A stretch of DNA of 64,000 bases. Source: Bradyrhizobium sp. 164. GTDB taxonomy: Bacteria; Pseudomonadota; Alphaproteobacteria; Rhizobiales; Xanthobacteraceae. This document shows positions 44,375 through 53,853 of this stretch, one piece after another. The notes under the pieces are model-generated. The model had not been told where the DNA came from and made no database searches. It worked only from the letters and a program-made list of their open reading frames with translations. The stretch covers positions 25,288 through 89,287 of the forward strand of contig NZ_JADPKA010000004.1 of assembly GCF_023073715.1 (NCBI RefSeq). The letters run 5' to 3'. Position 1 is the stretch's first letter; each line of letters starts with the position of its first letter. The translations under genes and the position numbers were made by a program.

Positions 44375-45498
44375 CGCAGCGTCTGGTACAGGCGATGGAG
44401 CAGCCGCGCGCGCGGCGCGAGCGAGGAGACGTAGAGCTGCTCATAATGCGTGTGTGCGCCCTTGCCGTCGACGCCGAGCCCGTCGAGCGTCGCGGTGTGC
44501 GCAGCGGTAAAGTTGCCGTCCGAGCCGCCGCCGGTGTGGGTGTCGATCAGCTCGAAGCCGATCTCGGCGGCAAGCGTCTTCGCATGCTCGTAGAGCGCCG
44601 CGCCGGCATTGCTCTTCTCGTAAGGCGGGCGATTGAGCTCGCCGGCGACCGCAACGGTGACGCCGTCGGTCTTCGACGTGAGCGCGAGGATCTTGCCGAC
44701 GAACTCGTCCGCATCCTTGAGGCTCAACACGCGCAGATCGACTTCGGCATAGGCCTCTTCCGGCGTCACGTTGGGGCGCGTGCCGCCGCGCACCACGCCG
44801 ACATTGACGGTGACGCCACGCTTGAGGTCGTTCATCCCTTCCAGCGCCAGGATCACGTTGGCGAGCTCGCGGACGGCGCTGCGGCCGTCCTCCGGCCGGG
44901 AGCCCGCATGCGCGGGCACGCCTTTGATGAGGACCTGGAAGCGTCCGACGCCCTTGCGTCCGGTGACGATCCTGCCCCCGTCGCGCGCCGGCTCCGTCAC
45001 CAGCACGTATTTGGCCAGGCGACCTTCCTGCTCGATCAGCGCACGTGAGGTCGGGCTGCCGATCTCCTCGTCGGAGGTGAACATGTGGGTGATGCCGAGC
45101 GGCGAACGGTCGCCGGCGGCGCAGAGCGCGCGAAAGGCATGGTAGGCGATGTAGGCGCCGCCCTTCATGTCGTAGATGCCGGGACCGAACGCGCTGTCGC
45201 CTTCGACCTTGAAGGGCAGGCGCTCGATGAAGCCCAGGGGATGAACGGTATCGAGGTGGCTCAGCACCAGGATGCCCGGCCGGTCCTGGCCCCAGGTCGA
45301 GCGCGCCACGAGATGATCGCCGCAGCCATTGACCCCAGCGACGCGCTCGAGCGTGGCGGGCAACCCGCGGTATTGCTCGGCGACCACGGAGATCAGCTTG
45401 TTGACCTGCTCGGGCGCTTCCGTCGGCGTCTCGATCTCAACCCAGCGGCGGATGCCATCGAGAATGGTTTGGGAATCGAACCAATTGGAGCTGGCCAT
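44371..45498 (-). CDS. M20-family metallopeptidase (carboxypeptidase G2-like)
   Basis: A 375-residue zinc peptidase of the M20/ArgE-CPG2 family. The metal ligands are visible: LSHLDTVHPLG (His, Asp), DMKGG (Asp), TSDEEIGS (Glu-Glu pair) and a His in THTGGGSDGN near the C-terminus. The dimerisation domain sits in the middle. Related enzymes remove C-terminal Glu or deacylate amino acids; the substrate is unknown. Start choice is 45498 (MASSNWF); 45528 is possible but neither has a strong ribosome-binding site. Confidence 0.83.
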   Translation of the reverse strand: MASSNWFDSQTILDGIRRWVEIETPTEAPEQVNKLISVVAEQYRGLPATLERVAGVNGCGDHLVARSTWGQDRPGILVLSHLDTVHPLGFIERLPFKVEGDSAFGPGIYDMKGGAYIAYHAFRALCAAGDRSPLGITHMFTSDEEIGSPTSRALIEQEGRLAKYVLVTEPARDGGRIVTGRKGVGRFQVLIKGVPAHAGSRPEDGRSAVRELANVILALEGMNDLKRGVTVNVGVVRGGTRPNVTPEEAYAEVDLRVLSLKDADEFVGKILALTSKTDGVTVAVAGELNRPPYEKSNAGAALYEHAKTLAAEIGFELIDTHTGGGSDGNFTAAHTATLDGLGVDGKGAHTHYEQLYVSSLAPRARLLHRLYQTLR

Positions 45499-45617
45499 GA
45501 ACGCATCTATGCCCTTGAACTGCATCATCGGAGAGAACGCGCATCGAGGGCGCGGTCGGAAATGACGACATAGGCCAGATTTGGCGCAGTCTCAAATCGC
45601 CAATTGCGATGGGCACG

Positions 45618-46031
45618 TCAGCGCTTGTCGGGGCCTTCGCGCGCGGCGATCTGCTCGACGAGATCGACGATGGAGCGGCGCATCTTGGAATCGGTGATTC
45701 GGGTGAACGCCTTGGTCAAGGCGAGTCCCTCTGATGTCGCGAGGAAGTCAGAGACGTAAGAGGGCGAGGCGCCTTCGCTGAAGCCATCCGGGCCCGGCAC
45801 ACCGCTCGGCCCGCCCTCGAACAGGAACGACACAGGTACCTGGAGAATCTCGGCGATCTGCTGAATGCGGCTCGCGCCGACCCGGTTGGTGCCCTTCTCG
45901 TATTTCTGGATCTGCTGAAAGGTCAGGCCCAAAGCTTCACCGAGCTTTTCCTGGCTCATGCCCAACATGATGCGGCGCATACGCACGCGACTGCCGACAT
46001 ATTTGTCAACAGGGTTGGGCGCTTTCGACAT
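45618..46031 (-). CDS. XRE-family transcriptional regulator
   Basis: A 137-residue protein with a Cro/cI-type helix-turn-helix at about residues 12-66 (RVRMRRIMLGMSQEKLGEALGLTFQQIQKYEKG) followed by a helical C-terminal part (LTKAFTRITDSKMRRSIVDLVEQIA). Proteins like this are widespread in Rhizobiales, with roles in stress or growth control, but the target here is unknown. The ATG at 46031 fits the family start; an upstream frame would cover a putative operator. It is downstream of lnt on the same strand. Confidence 0.87.
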   Translation of the reverse strand: MSKAPNPVDKYVGSRVRMRRIMLGMSQEKLGEALGLTFQQIQKYEKGTNRVGASRIQQIAEILQVPVSFLFEGGPSGVPGPDGFSEGASPSYVSDFLATSEGLALTKAFTRITDSKMRRSIVDLVEQIAAREGPDKR

Positions 46032-46120
46032 TTCCTCAGCCCTCCAAACATCACCCTCGGCGCAATCATCAGGCCTGCCTCGGGTGCCAGCACCGTCAAA
46101 TCGAACCCTCTTATTGGGAA

Positions 46121-46145
46121 ACATTGCGGAGAAATTTAGCAATGT
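46121..46145. promoter_or_regulatory. Candidate operator upstream of the XRE gene
   Basis: Perfect inverted repeat ACATTGC (46121-46127) and GCAATGT (46139-46145) with an 11-base AT-rich spacer, 90-115 bases before the XRE start. Dimeric XRE regulators bind dyads of this size. Assignment is inferred. Confidence 0.45.
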
Positions 46146-46196
46146 ACCGCTGTCTTTCGCAGCCGGCGCAGATTGAGGAGCCCGCCTGCAGTCTGT

Positions 46197-46216
46197 CAAC
46201 CGTGGGACTACGGTTG
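46197..46216. promoter_or_regulatory. Second inverted repeat between lnt and the XRE gene
   Basis: CAACCGT (46197-46203) and ACGGTTG (46210-46216), perfect, with a 6-base spacer, 33 bases after the lnt stop. It may be the tail hairpin of the lnt transcript or a regulator site; no T-run follows. Confidence 0.4.
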
Positions 46217-46248
46217 TCAAGGATACAGCCACGTCCGCGGCGAGGCGA

Positions 46249-47862
46249 TCAGGGGTGCCGTTTGGCGACACGCCGGCGGACCGCCACAATCACCGCGAGC
46301 GCGACGAGCATGGCCGCGGGCACGTCGCCGACGCGCGCATAGACAGTCGATGGGATCGCGGCGGGCAGGTTTGCATCCAAAATGCCTTCGATTCCGAGAC
46401 CGAGGCTGGCGATGGTGCGTCCCATCGGATCGATCACTGCGGAGATGCCGGTGTTGGCGGAGCGGACCAGCGGCAGGCCGAGTTCGATCGCGCGCATCCG
46501 CGCCTGCTCGAGATGCTGATAGGGGCCGGTCGAGATGCCGAACCAGCCGTCATTGGTGAGGTTCACGATCCAGCCCGGAGGTTCGCTGCGTGCAGCCACC
46601 TCACCGGGGAAAATGACTTCATAACAGATCAGCGGCAGCGCGGGCGGCGCGCTGGCGACCGGCAGCGCATGTCGCACGGTGCCGGCAATGAAGCCACCGC
46701 GCACGCGCGTCAGCTGCTCGAAACCGAGCTTCTCCATCAGCTCCTGATAGGGAAGAAATTCGCCGAACGGCACCAAATGCAGCTTATCGTACATTGCGAG
46801 CACGCTGCCATCGTGGTCGATCACGTAGATCGAATTATAGGCGCGCGTGATCGGTGTGCCCCGCGGCAGGTCCGGCGCGCGGACCGACCCCGTGATCAGC
46901 ACAGTGCCCTTCGGCAGCAGATCGGCGATTTGCGCCATCGCGTCGGCTTCGCGGGTCAGGAAGAAGGGAAAGGCGGATTCCGGCCAGATCAGGATGGTGG
47001 CATCGCGAACGCCGGTCGATTGCGGACCAGAGGCGCGGTCTGACAGCGCCAGATATTTCTTCATCACCTCCGCCTTGGCGGCGTAGTTGAATTTCGCGTC
47101 CTGCTGCAGGTTCGGCTGCATCAGGCGCAGCTTGGCGCCAGCAACCATCGTGGTCGGATGCAGCGACAGGCGGATCGCGCCGAAGATGCTCATGACGATC
47201 AGAAGCGCGATTGCGGCGGCCGGTGCGCGCCATTGCAGGCGGCGATCGGGCGCGCGATCGATCAGCGTCGCAGGGCTCGCGAAGATCGCGACGGTCAGGA
47301 ACGTCATGCCCCACAGGCCGATCAGCGATGCCGTCTGCGCCAGCGGCAGCGGCTCGGACAGCGCGTAGCCGAACGCGTTCCAGGGAAACCCGGTCAGCGC
47401 GTGGCCGCGCAGCCATTCGCTGATGGTGAGGCTTGCTGCGAGCGCCAGCACGCGCGTGGCGTTCTTGGTCCAGAGCAGGCGCGCCAGCGCAAAGCCCATT
47501 GCCGTGAAGATCGAGAGATAGGCCGGCAGGCCCAGCACGGCGAATGGTGTGAGCCAGGCGAACACGTCGGCGTCGACGAAGAATGCGTAGCCGATCCAGT
47601 AGAGACCGGGGACGAAATAGCCGAGCCCGAACCAGTAGCCGGTCAGCGCGGCGGCCGGAACGCCGCCATATCGTCCGGCGCCGGCGCCGTCGATCAACCA
47701 GACCAGCACCGGGAAGGTGAGGAACAGCACCGGAAACAGGTTGAACGGTGCCAGCGCCAGCACCGACAGTGCCCCGGCCGCCATGGCGATGACGGCGCGC
47801 TTCCATCCCCAGGTGAGGATGACGGCAAGCGCAATCTGCCAAAATCGTTCTAATGGGCTCAC
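46249..47862 (-). CDS. lnt: Apolipoprotein N-acyltransferase
   Basis: Lnt adds the third acyl chain to lipoproteins in the inner membrane. The 537-residue protein has six to eight hydrophobic segments in its first 220 residues, then a nitrilase-like domain with the triad Glu (WPESAFP, about 292), Lys (KLHLVPFGEF, about 364) and Cys (ICYEVIFPG, about 412). Translation starts at a GTG overlapping the ybeX stop (GTGA). It closes the phoH-ybeY-ybeX-lnt cluster. Confidence 0.96.
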   Translation of the reverse strand: MSPLERFWQIALAVILTWGWKRAVIAMAAGALSVLALAPFNLFPVLFLTFPVLVWLIDGAGAGRYGGVPAAALTGYWFGLGYFVPGLYWIGYAFFVDADVFAWLTPFAVLGLPAYLSIFTAMGFALARLLWTKNATRVLALAASLTISEWLRGHALTGFPWNAFGYALSEPLPLAQTASLIGLWGMTFLTVAIFASPATLIDRAPDRRLQWRAPAAAIALLIVMSIFGAIRLSLHPTTMVAGAKLRLMQPNLQQDAKFNYAAKAEVMKKYLALSDRASGPQSTGVRDATILIWPESAFPFFLTREADAMAQIADLLPKGTVLITGSVRAPDLPRGTPITRAYNSIYVIDHDGSVLAMYDKLHLVPFGEFLPYQELMEKLGFEQLTRVRGGFIAGTVRHALPVASAPPALPLICYEVIFPGEVAARSEPPGWIVNLTNDGWFGISTGPYQHLEQARMRAIELGLPLVRSANTGISAVIDPMGRTIASLGLGIEGILDANLPAAIPSTVYARVGDVPAAMLVALAVIVAVRRRVAKRHP

Positions 47863-48977
47863 TGCGGACCGGTCCCGTCGCTTGGCGGCGGGGTGGGCGT
47901 GTCACTGGCCGGTGGTTGGCCGCTCTCCGGCGCAGCCTCGCGGCGTCGGCTCTCGCGCTGGGTGCGGGGCGCGGGACGTTCCTTCCGCGTCGAGATGCGC
48001 AGCCGCTTGACGCGGCGCGGATCGGCATCGAGCACCTCGACCTCGTACGTGCCGGGGCCCGAGATCACTTCGCCGCGCACCGGCAGGCGCCCGACGAAGC
48101 TGACCAGATAGCCGCCCAGCGTCTCCACTTCCTCGCCGGCCTCGCCGGTGACGAAATCCTCGCCGATCACCGAGCGGACATCGTCGAGGCTGGCGCGGGC
48201 ATCGGCGATGAAGGCGTTGTCCGGCAGGCGCACGATCGAGGGCGGCTCGTCGCTGTCGTGCTCGTCGTCGATCTCGCCGACGATCTGCTCGACGATGTCC
48301 TCGAGCGAGACCAGCCCGTCGCTGCCGCCATATTCGTCGACCACCAGCGCGAGGTGGATGCGCGTGGCCTGCATCTGCGCGAGCAGGTCGATCGCCCGCA
48401 TCGAGGGCGGCACGTACAGCAGCTTGCGGATGATGCGCGCATCGTGAAGCGGCAGCGCGAGATCGACGGCGCGCAAATCGAGCCCGGCCGGCAGCGGTTT
48501 CTTGCGCTTGGTCTTGGTGGCCTCCGACACGCGCGCACGGGCGGTCATGAAGGCGAGCAGGTCGCGGATGTGGACGATGCCGACGGGATCGTCCAGCGTC
48601 TCGTTGTAGACGACGAGACGCGAATGGCCGGCGCTCTCGAAGCGGTCCATCAATTCGCCGAGCGGGATGTCGCGCTTCACCGCGATGATGTCGGCGCGAT
48701 GGACCATGACGTCGGCGATGCGGCGCTCGTGCAGGCCGAGGATGTTGCGCAGCATGGTGCGCTCGACCGCGGAGAAGCCGGTGTCGTCAGGGGTGGCCGC
48801 GTTGAGCACGACCTGGAGATCGTCGCGCACCGATCCCGCCTTCCAGCCGAACAGCGTCCGGATGGCGCGCAGCAGCCAGCCTTCCGCGGTCGGCCGCATC
48901 ACCTCACCTTGGGTCACGACGGCGGGCAAATTGCGCGTGTTGCGCGGGTTGTCCTGGATTGGATCGGAATCCGGCAT
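47859..48977 (-). CDS. ybeX: CBS-domain protein of the CorC/YbeX-TlyC family
   Basis: A 372-residue cytoplasmic protein with a pair of CBS domains (MVHRADIIAVKRDIPLGEL and LVVDEYGGSDGLVSLEDIVEQIVG) and a C-terminal CorC_HlyC domain. It lacks the membrane DUF21 segment of CNNM transporters, as in E. coli YbeX/CorC, which is tied to magnesium homeostasis and ribosome metabolism. A charged Pro/Arg-rich tail follows. The ATG at 48977 follows the ybeY stop by one base; the upstream start at 49004 would overlap ybeY. Confidence 0.9.
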   Translation of the reverse strand: MPDSDPIQDNPRNTRNLPAVVTQGEVMRPTAEGWLLRAIRTLFGWKAGSVRDDLQVVLNAATPDDTGFSAVERTMLRNILGLHERRIADVMVHRADIIAVKRDIPLGELMDRFESAGHSRLVVYNETLDDPVGIVHIRDLLAFMTARARVSEATKTKRKKPLPAGLDLRAVDLALPLHDARIIRKLLYVPPSMRAIDLLAQMQATRIHLALVVDEYGGSDGLVSLEDIVEQIVGEIDDEHDSDEPPSIVRLPDNAFIADARASLDDVRSVIGEDFVTGEAGEEVETLGGYLVSFVGRLPVRGEVISGPGTYEVEVLDADPRRVKRLRISTRKERPAPRTQRESRRREAAPESGQPPASDTPTPPPSDGTGPQ

Positions 48978-48978
48978 C

Positions 48979-49488
48979 TCAGTTCGTCCCCGGGCGGTCA
49001 GCATAGGGGTCGGGGATGCCGAGATGCGCCAGGATCTGCGTCTCCAGCGCTTCCATCTCCTCCGCGTCGTCGTCGTCCTCGTGGTCGTAGCCGATCAGAT
49101 GCAGGAAACCGTGCACGGCGAGATGGCTCAAATGATGATCGAATGGCTTGTGTTCCTCGTCCGCCTCGCGCCGCATGGTCTCGTAGGCGATCGCGATGTC
49201 GCCAAGCATGCGCGGCGCATCGCCCGGCTTCCATTCGCCCTCGGGCTGGAGCGCGGGGAATGACAGCACATTAGTTGGCTTATCGATGCCGCGCCAGTTG
49301 CCGTTGAGGGTGCGGATGCCGGCGTCATCGGTCAGCATCACAGCCACTTCCGCGTCGGCGACGTCTTCGTCGACGCTCTCGGCGGCTGCCGCAAGCGCGC
49401 GCTGGATCACGGTCTCGGAATCGGGCTCGCTCTGCCAGCAATCGGCGACGACGAGGACCTCGGTGATGGGAAGGTTGGGATGGGACAT
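48979..49488 (-). CDS. ybeY: Endoribonuclease YbeY
   Basis: YbeY is a zinc-dependent single-strand RNase needed to mature the 3' end of 16S rRNA and for rRNA quality control. The 169-residue protein has the metal triad HGFLHLIGYDH (about 127-137) and the conserved PTNVLSFP segment. It sits between phoH and ybeX, its usual place. Confidence 0.96.
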   Translation of the reverse strand: MSHPNLPITEVLVVADCWQSEPDSETVIQRALAAAAESVDEDVADAEVAVMLTDDAGIRTLNGNWRGIDKPTNVLSFPALQPEGEWKPGDAPRMLGDIAIAYETMRREADEEHKPFDHHLSHLAVHGFLHLIGYDHEDDDDAEEMEALETQILAHLGIPDPYADRPGTN

Positions 49489-49546
49489 TGTGCTGTCTGG
49501 GACGAAAAGGCGCCGTCCGCGCCCGCTTGGTCCGGCTGTTGTCTCG

Positions 49547-50602
49547 TCAGGATTGACCGGTGGCCGGCCGCTGCGGCGACCCTTCGTAGGCGGCGACGAT
49601 CCGCGCCACGAGCTCGTGGCGGATCACGTCCTCGGCTTTGAAATGCACTTGCGCAATCCCCTCGACCCCGTTCAGGAGCCGGGTTGCTTCCGCCAGTCCC
49701 GAGGTCTGGCCGTTCGGCAGGTCGATCTGAGAGGGATCACCCGTCACGATCATGCGGCTGTTCTCGCCAAGGCGGGTCAGGAACATCTTCATCTGCATCG
49801 ACGTGGTGTTCTGCGCCTCGTCCAGGATGATGGCGGCGTTGGTGAGCGTGCGGCCGCGCATGAAGGCGAGCGGTGCGATCTCGATCTCGCCGGTCTGGAG
49901 CGCCCGCTCGACGATGCGCGCATCCATGAGATCGTAGAGCGCGTCGTAGATCGGCCGCAGATAGGGATCGACCTTCTCGCGAAGATCGCCGGGCAAAAAG
50001 CCGAGCCGCTCGCCGGCTTCCACCGCCGGACGCGACAGGATGATCTTGTCGACCTCCTTGCGCTCGAACAGCTGCGCGGCATGCGCGACCGCGAGCCAGG
50101 TCTTGCCGGTGCCGGCGGGACCGATGCCGAACACCAGCTCGTGGCGCTTCAGCGCGCGAATGTAGGAATCCTGCGCGGCCGTGCGCGCGCGCACCGGGCG
50201 CTTGCGCAAATTGATGCTGTCGAAGGTCGATTTGGCCGATTTGGCGTCGAACTCGAAGAGCGAGCCCTGGGCGATCACGGCCCGGATCGCGCCGTCGACC
50301 TCGCCCTGGTCGAGATCCTGTCCCTTCACGGCTTGCGCGTAGAGCGTCTCCAGCACGCGGCGTGCGGCATCGCAGCCGTCGCGCGTGCCGCCGATGGTGA
50401 TGTGGTTGCCCTTGGAGTCCACGACCACGCCGAGGCGCCGCTCGATCTGCGCGAGATGCTGGCCGTAGGGGCCGACCAGCGCGGAAGCGGCACGGTTGTC
50501 GTCGAAGTCGATGACGACCTGGGTCTCGGGCGGAACTTGCATGTCGCGGTCAAATTTGCGGCTGGGAGCGAACGAAGGCGAATCCGATGCGCTTTTTGGC
50601 AA
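49547..50602 (-). CDS. PhoH-like ATPase YbeZ
   Basis: A 351-residue PhoH-family ATPase, associated with YbeY and RNA handling. It has an N-terminal KH-like segment and an ATPase domain with Walker A GPAGTGKTWLA (about residues 163-173), SRPAVEAGE and EAQNTT/TGDPSQIDLP motifs. Translation seems to start at TTG (50602) with GGAG nine bases upstream; an internal ATG at 50542 is the alternative. It follows miaB by four bases. Confidence 0.92.
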   Translation of the reverse strand: MPKSASDSPSFAPSRKFDRDMQVPPETQVVIDFDDNRAASALVGPYGQHLAQIERRLGVVVDSKGNHITIGGTRDGCDAARRVLETLYAQAVKGQDLDQGEVDGAIRAVIAQGSLFEFDAKSAKSTFDSINLRKRPVRARTAAQDSYIRALKRHELVFGIGPAGTGKTWLAVAHAAQLFERKEVDKIILSRPAVEAGERLGFLPGDLREKVDPYLRPIYDALYDLMDARIVERALQTGEIEIAPLAFMRGRTLTNAAIILDEAQNTTSMQMKMFLTRLGENSRMIVTGDPSQIDLPNGQTSGLAEATRLLNGVEGIAQVHFKAEDVIRHELVARIVAAYEGSPQRPATGQS

Positions 50603-50606
50603 GGGT

Positions 50607-52001
50607 TCAGGCTCCAGTGGCTTGCGATAAAGCGGGCTCGCGCGCGTTGCGCGGCGTCACGAGCTCGCCGAGAAAGCTGTAGCGTTCGAGGCTGTCGATC
50701 CGGACCGACAGGATCTGTCCGATGATGTCGGCCGAGGCCATCACATGCGCGGGCTGGAGGTAAGCGGTGCGGCCGACGATCTGGCCTTCCTTGCGGGCTG
50801 GACGCTCGAACAGCACGTCCACCGTTGAGCCAATCGCAGCCTTGTTGAAGGCCGATTGCTGGCTGTCGATCAGTTCCTGGAGCCGCTCCAATCGCTGGTC
50901 CATCTCGGCGGGGGACACCGTCTCCTGCATATCCGCGGCCGGCGTTCCCGGCCGGGCGGAGTATTTGAACGAATAAGCCGCAGCGTAGCCGATTTGCGTG
51001 ACGAGCGCGAGAGTGGCGAGAAAATCTTGCTCGCTCTCGCCGGGGAAGCCGACGATAAAATCTGATGAAAAAGCAATGTCTTGGCGTGCGGTGCGGAAAC
51101 GATCGATGACCCGCCGGTAATCATCGGCGGTATGTTTGCGGTTCATGGCGGCCAGAATCCGGTCCGAGCCCGACTGCACCGGCAGGTGCACGAACGGCAT
51201 CAGCGGGCCGAGATCGCGATGGGCCGCAATCAAACTGTCATCGACGTCGCGGGGATGGCTGGTCGAATAGCGCAGCCGCGCGATGCCCGGGATTTGCGCC
51301 AGATGCTCGAGCAACCGGCCGAGCGGCCAGGTTTTTCCGTCCGGCCCCTCGCCGTGATAGGCGTTGACGTTCTGCCCGATCAGCGTCAGCTCGCGCACGC
51401 CGTTGTCGGCGAGCCGCTTCACGTCCTCCACGATCTTTGCCACCGGACGGGAAACTTCGGCGCCGCGCGTATACGGCACGACGCAGAACGTGCAGAACTT
51501 GTCGCAGCCTTCCTGCACAGTGACGAAGGCGGAGATGCCGCGCGCGCGAATCGCGTCGGGCTTCGGCTGCGCCAGGAAGCCGAACTTGTCCTGAGCGGGA
51601 AATTCGGTCTCGATCGCGCGACCCTCGTCGCTCGCGCGCTTCAACAGCTCGGGCAGATGATGATAGCTCTGTGGTCCGACCACGACGTCGACGACGGGCG
51701 CGCGGCGCACGATTTCTTCGCCCTCGGCCTGTGCCACGCAGCCCGCGACCGCAATCTGCATCGCGCGGCCGCCCCGCGCCGCCTCGTCCTTGGCCACGCG
51801 CAGCCGGCCGAGTTCGGAATAGACTTTTTCCGAGGCCTTCTCGCGGATATGGCAGGTGTTGAGGATAACGAGGTCGGCGTCATCAACGCTGGCCGTCTCC
51901 ACGAATCCTTCCGGAGCCAACGTGTCCACCATGCGCTGCGCATCGTAGACATTCATCTGGCAGCCATATGATTTGATGTGCAGCTTGCGCGGCGGCGTCA
52001 T
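50607..52001 (-). CDS. miaB: tRNA-2-methylthio-N6-dimethylallyladenosine synthase MiaB
   Basis: MiaB is a radical-SAM enzyme that thiomethylates i6A37 in tRNA. The 464-residue protein has three N-terminal Cys of the auxiliary [4Fe-4S] cluster (SYGCQMN, NTCHIRE, GCVAQ), the radical-[11 protein letters not shown] motif (about residues 160-167) and a C-terminal TRAM domain. The ATG at 52001 is the family start. It precedes phoH closely. Confidence 0.97.
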   Translation of the reverse strand: MTPPRKLHIKSYGCQMNVYDAQRMVDTLAPEGFVETASVDDADLVILNTCHIREKASEKVYSELGRLRVAKDEAARGGRAMQIAVAGCVAQAEGEEIVRRAPVVDVVVGPQSYHHLPELLKRASDEGRAIETEFPAQDKFGFLAQPKPDAIRARGISAFVTVQEGCDKFCTFCVVPYTRGAEVSRPVAKIVEDVKRLADNGVRELTLIGQNVNAYHGEGPDGKTWPLGRLLEHLAQIPGIARLRYSTSHPRDVDDSLIAAHRDLGPLMPFVHLPVQSGSDRILAAMNRKHTADDYRRVIDRFRTARQDIAFSSDFIVGFPGESEQDFLATLALVTQIGYAAAYSFKYSARPGTPAADMQETVSPAEMDQRLERLQELIDSQQSAFNKAAIGSTVDVLFERPARKEGQIVGRTAYLQPAHVMASADIIGQILSVRIDSLERYSFLGELVTPRNAREPALSQATGA

Positions 52002-52082
52002 GGAACCCGGAATTGAGGTGGAGGACGGCCCTCAGATATAGGCTGGAGCGGCGAAAATCCAGCGAATGGCGCCCCCTTGGGC

Positions 52083-52178
52083 CGTCATTCCGGCGCGACG
52101 CAGTCGCAAAGTCCGGAATCCAGAGGTTTTGGCGCGATTCCGGGTTCACGCGCCTCGCGCCGACCCGGATGGCGGTCA
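52083..52178. repeat. Palindromic repeat between miaB and the HAD gene
   Basis: GTCATTCCGG with a following TCCGGAATCC block, and on the right GATTCCGGG, CACGCGCC, CGCGCC and CCCGGATGGCGGTC, form a degenerate mirrored element. It fills part of the 188-base spacer and resembles the other intergenic repeats in the window. Confidence 0.6.
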
Positions 52179-52189
52179 GAGACCGAAAA

Positions 52190-52870
52190 TCAGCCCGCCA
52201 GGGCCTTCGCCTCGGCCCGCCGGATCAGCTCCGGCAGCCGATGCATGTCGGCAAAGAGCAGGTCGGCGCCGGCTTGGCGCAGCGTTTCGGCGTAGCCGTC
52301 GCGGCAATGGCTGCCACCGTAAAAGCCGAACACCGCCATCCCGGCCGCCCGGGCGCCGGCAATCCCGGCCAGGCTGTCCTCGATCACGACACAGCGCCCC
52401 GGCGGCACGCCCATCTGCTTTGCCGCGAACAGGAACAGGTCCGGCGCCGGCTTGCCGTTCTTCACCTGCGAGGCCGAGAAGATGTTCGGCGCGAGGCGTT
52501 CGTAGAGGCCCGTGCTCCCCAGGCTCACGCGCATGCGCTGGTGCGAGCCGCTCGAGGCGACGCAGACGTGCTGGGTAACGATATCGAGCGCATCATGGAT
52601 GCCGCGGATCGCTTCGAGGTCGGCCTCGAAGGAGCGGAATAGCTCGTCCTGCAGATCGCCGTGATAGGCCTCGGGCAGCTTGCGACCGAGCTCGGTCTCA
52701 ATCTCGAGATTGGCCTGCCGCGTCGAGCGGCCGAGGAAGCGCTCGAACACCTGATCCGACGTGATCGGATAGCCGTGCCTGGTCAGCACATCCGCATGCG
52801 CACGACAGGAGATCACCTCGCTGTCCACGAGCACGCCGTCGCAGTCGAAGATGATGAGATCGATAGGCAC
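52190..52870 (-). CDS. HAD-superfamily phosphatase (phosphoglycolate phosphatase-like)
   Basis: A 226-residue HAD-IA hydrolase. It has motif I with the nucleophile FDCDGVLVDSE (residues 8-18), motif II VASSGS, motif III Lys in KNGKPAPDLF and motif IV VIEDSLAGIAGA. Substrates of such enzymes include phosphoglycolate and sugar phosphates; the sequence does not settle which. Translation begins at a GTG (52870), four bases after the fur/mur stop. Confidence 0.87.
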   Translation of the reverse strand: MPIDLIIFDCDGVLVDSEVISCRAHADVLTRHGYPITSDQVFERFLGRSTRQANLEIETELGRKLPEAYHGDLQDELFRSFEADLEAIRGIHDALDIVTQHVCVASSGSHQRMRVSLGSTGLYERLAPNIFSASQVKNGKPAPDLFLFAAKQMGVPPGRCVVIEDSLAGIAGARAAGMAVFGFYGGSHCRDGYAETLRQAGADLLFADMHRLPELIRRAEAKALAG

Positions 52871-52874
52871 TAAA

Positions 52875-53330
52875 CTAAGACGTCGGCTTGTCGTCGTCGA
52901 GCGGGACGCAATAGAGCTCGAGCCGGTGATCGACCAGCTTGTAGCCGAGCTTGCGGGCGATCTCGGCCTGGAGCTTCTCGATCTCCTCCGAGGTGAACTC
53001 GATCACCTTGCCGTCGCGCAGGTTGATGAGGTGGTCGTGATGGCTGTCGCGCATCGTCTCATAGCGCGCGCGGCCCTCGCGGAAATCGTGGCGTTCGATG
53101 ATGCCCGCATCCTCGAACAGCTTCACCGTTCGGTAGACCGTCGAGATCGAGATCTTGTCGTCGACGGCGACGCAGCGCCGGTACAGTTCCTCGACGTCAG
53201 GATGATCGACCGATTCCGCGAGCACGCGGGCGATGACGCGGCGCTGCTCGGTCATGCGCATGCCGGTGGCGGCGCACCGTGCCTCGATGCCGGACGCCTT
53301 GGATGCGGAAGAAGTTTTCAGTGCGGTCAT
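52875..53330 (-). CDS. fur: Fur/Mur, Fur-family metal regulator
   Basis: This 151-residue protein begins MTALKTSS and matches Bradyrhizobium Fur, the protein called Mur in other alphaproteobacteria because it senses manganese. It has the winged helix (DKISISTVYRTVKLFEDAGI) and a metal region DSHHDHLINLRDGKVIEF. The C-terminal Cys of zinc-binding Fur is reduced to a single Cys (LYCVP). It probably represses irr through the direct repeats at 24386-24408. It lies between rimI and the HAD gene. Confidence 0.93.
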   Translation of the reverse strand: MTALKTSSASKASGIEARCAATGMRMTEQRRVIARVLAESVDHPDVEELYRRCVAVDDKISISTVYRTVKLFEDAGIIERHDFREGRARYETMRDSHHDHLINLRDGKVIEFTSEEIEKLQAEIARKLGYKLVDHRLELYCVPLDDDKPTS

Positions 53331-53367
53331 GATTGTCTGCCTGACGGGGCGCTTTCTGCCATCAATG

Positions 53368-53853
53368 TTACGCCAAGTCACGTCGCATCAGAAGGGCGTT
53401 CAGCTGTTCCCCGGTCGGCTGCTTATAGTAGCGTTCGCGCCGTCCGACCACCGTGAATCCGGCCCGATCGTAGAGTCGGCGCGCCGGTTGGTTATTTTCC
53501 TCGACTTCGAGAAATATTGTGCGCACGCCGCGTCCCGCGAGATGGCCGAGATGGGTCATCAGCAGCGTGCGGGAGAGACCCCGGTCGCGATGAGCCTGAT
53601 CGACCGCGATCGAGAGGATTTCCGCTTCGTCCGCGCCGATCCGCGACACCGCAAAGCCGATCGTCTTGCGGCCGAGACGCAAGCGATGCACCAGCGTGTT
53701 GCGCTCGCTGATCATGGTCTCAAACTCGCCTTCGCCCCAGCCGCGTGCGAAGCAGGCGCCGTGAAGCTGCGCCAGCCGTGCGGCATCGCGCGCGGACGCG
53801 GGCTCAACGGCGGCGGTGCCGCCGCGCCACCATTGCGATAACCATCTCATCAT
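53368..53853 (-). CDS. rimI: Ribosomal protein S18-alanine N-acetyltransferase RimI
   Basis: RimI acetylates the N-terminal Ala of ribosomal protein S18. The 161-residue GNAT protein has the acetyl-CoA motif VDQAHRDRGLSRTLLMTHL (about 88-107) and the LEVEENNQPARRLYDRAGF segment. Its start overlaps the tsaB stop by four bases, the common tsaB-rimI pair. Fur/mur follows after 37 bases. Confidence 0.92.
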   Translation of the reverse strand: MMRWLSQWWRGGTAAVEPASARDAARLAQLHGACFARGWGEGEFETMISERNTLVHRLRLGRKTIGFAVSRIGADEAEILSIAVDQAHRDRGLSRTLLMTHLGHLAGRGVRTIFLEVEENNQPARRLYDRAGFTVVGRRERYYKQPTGEQLNALLMRRDLA

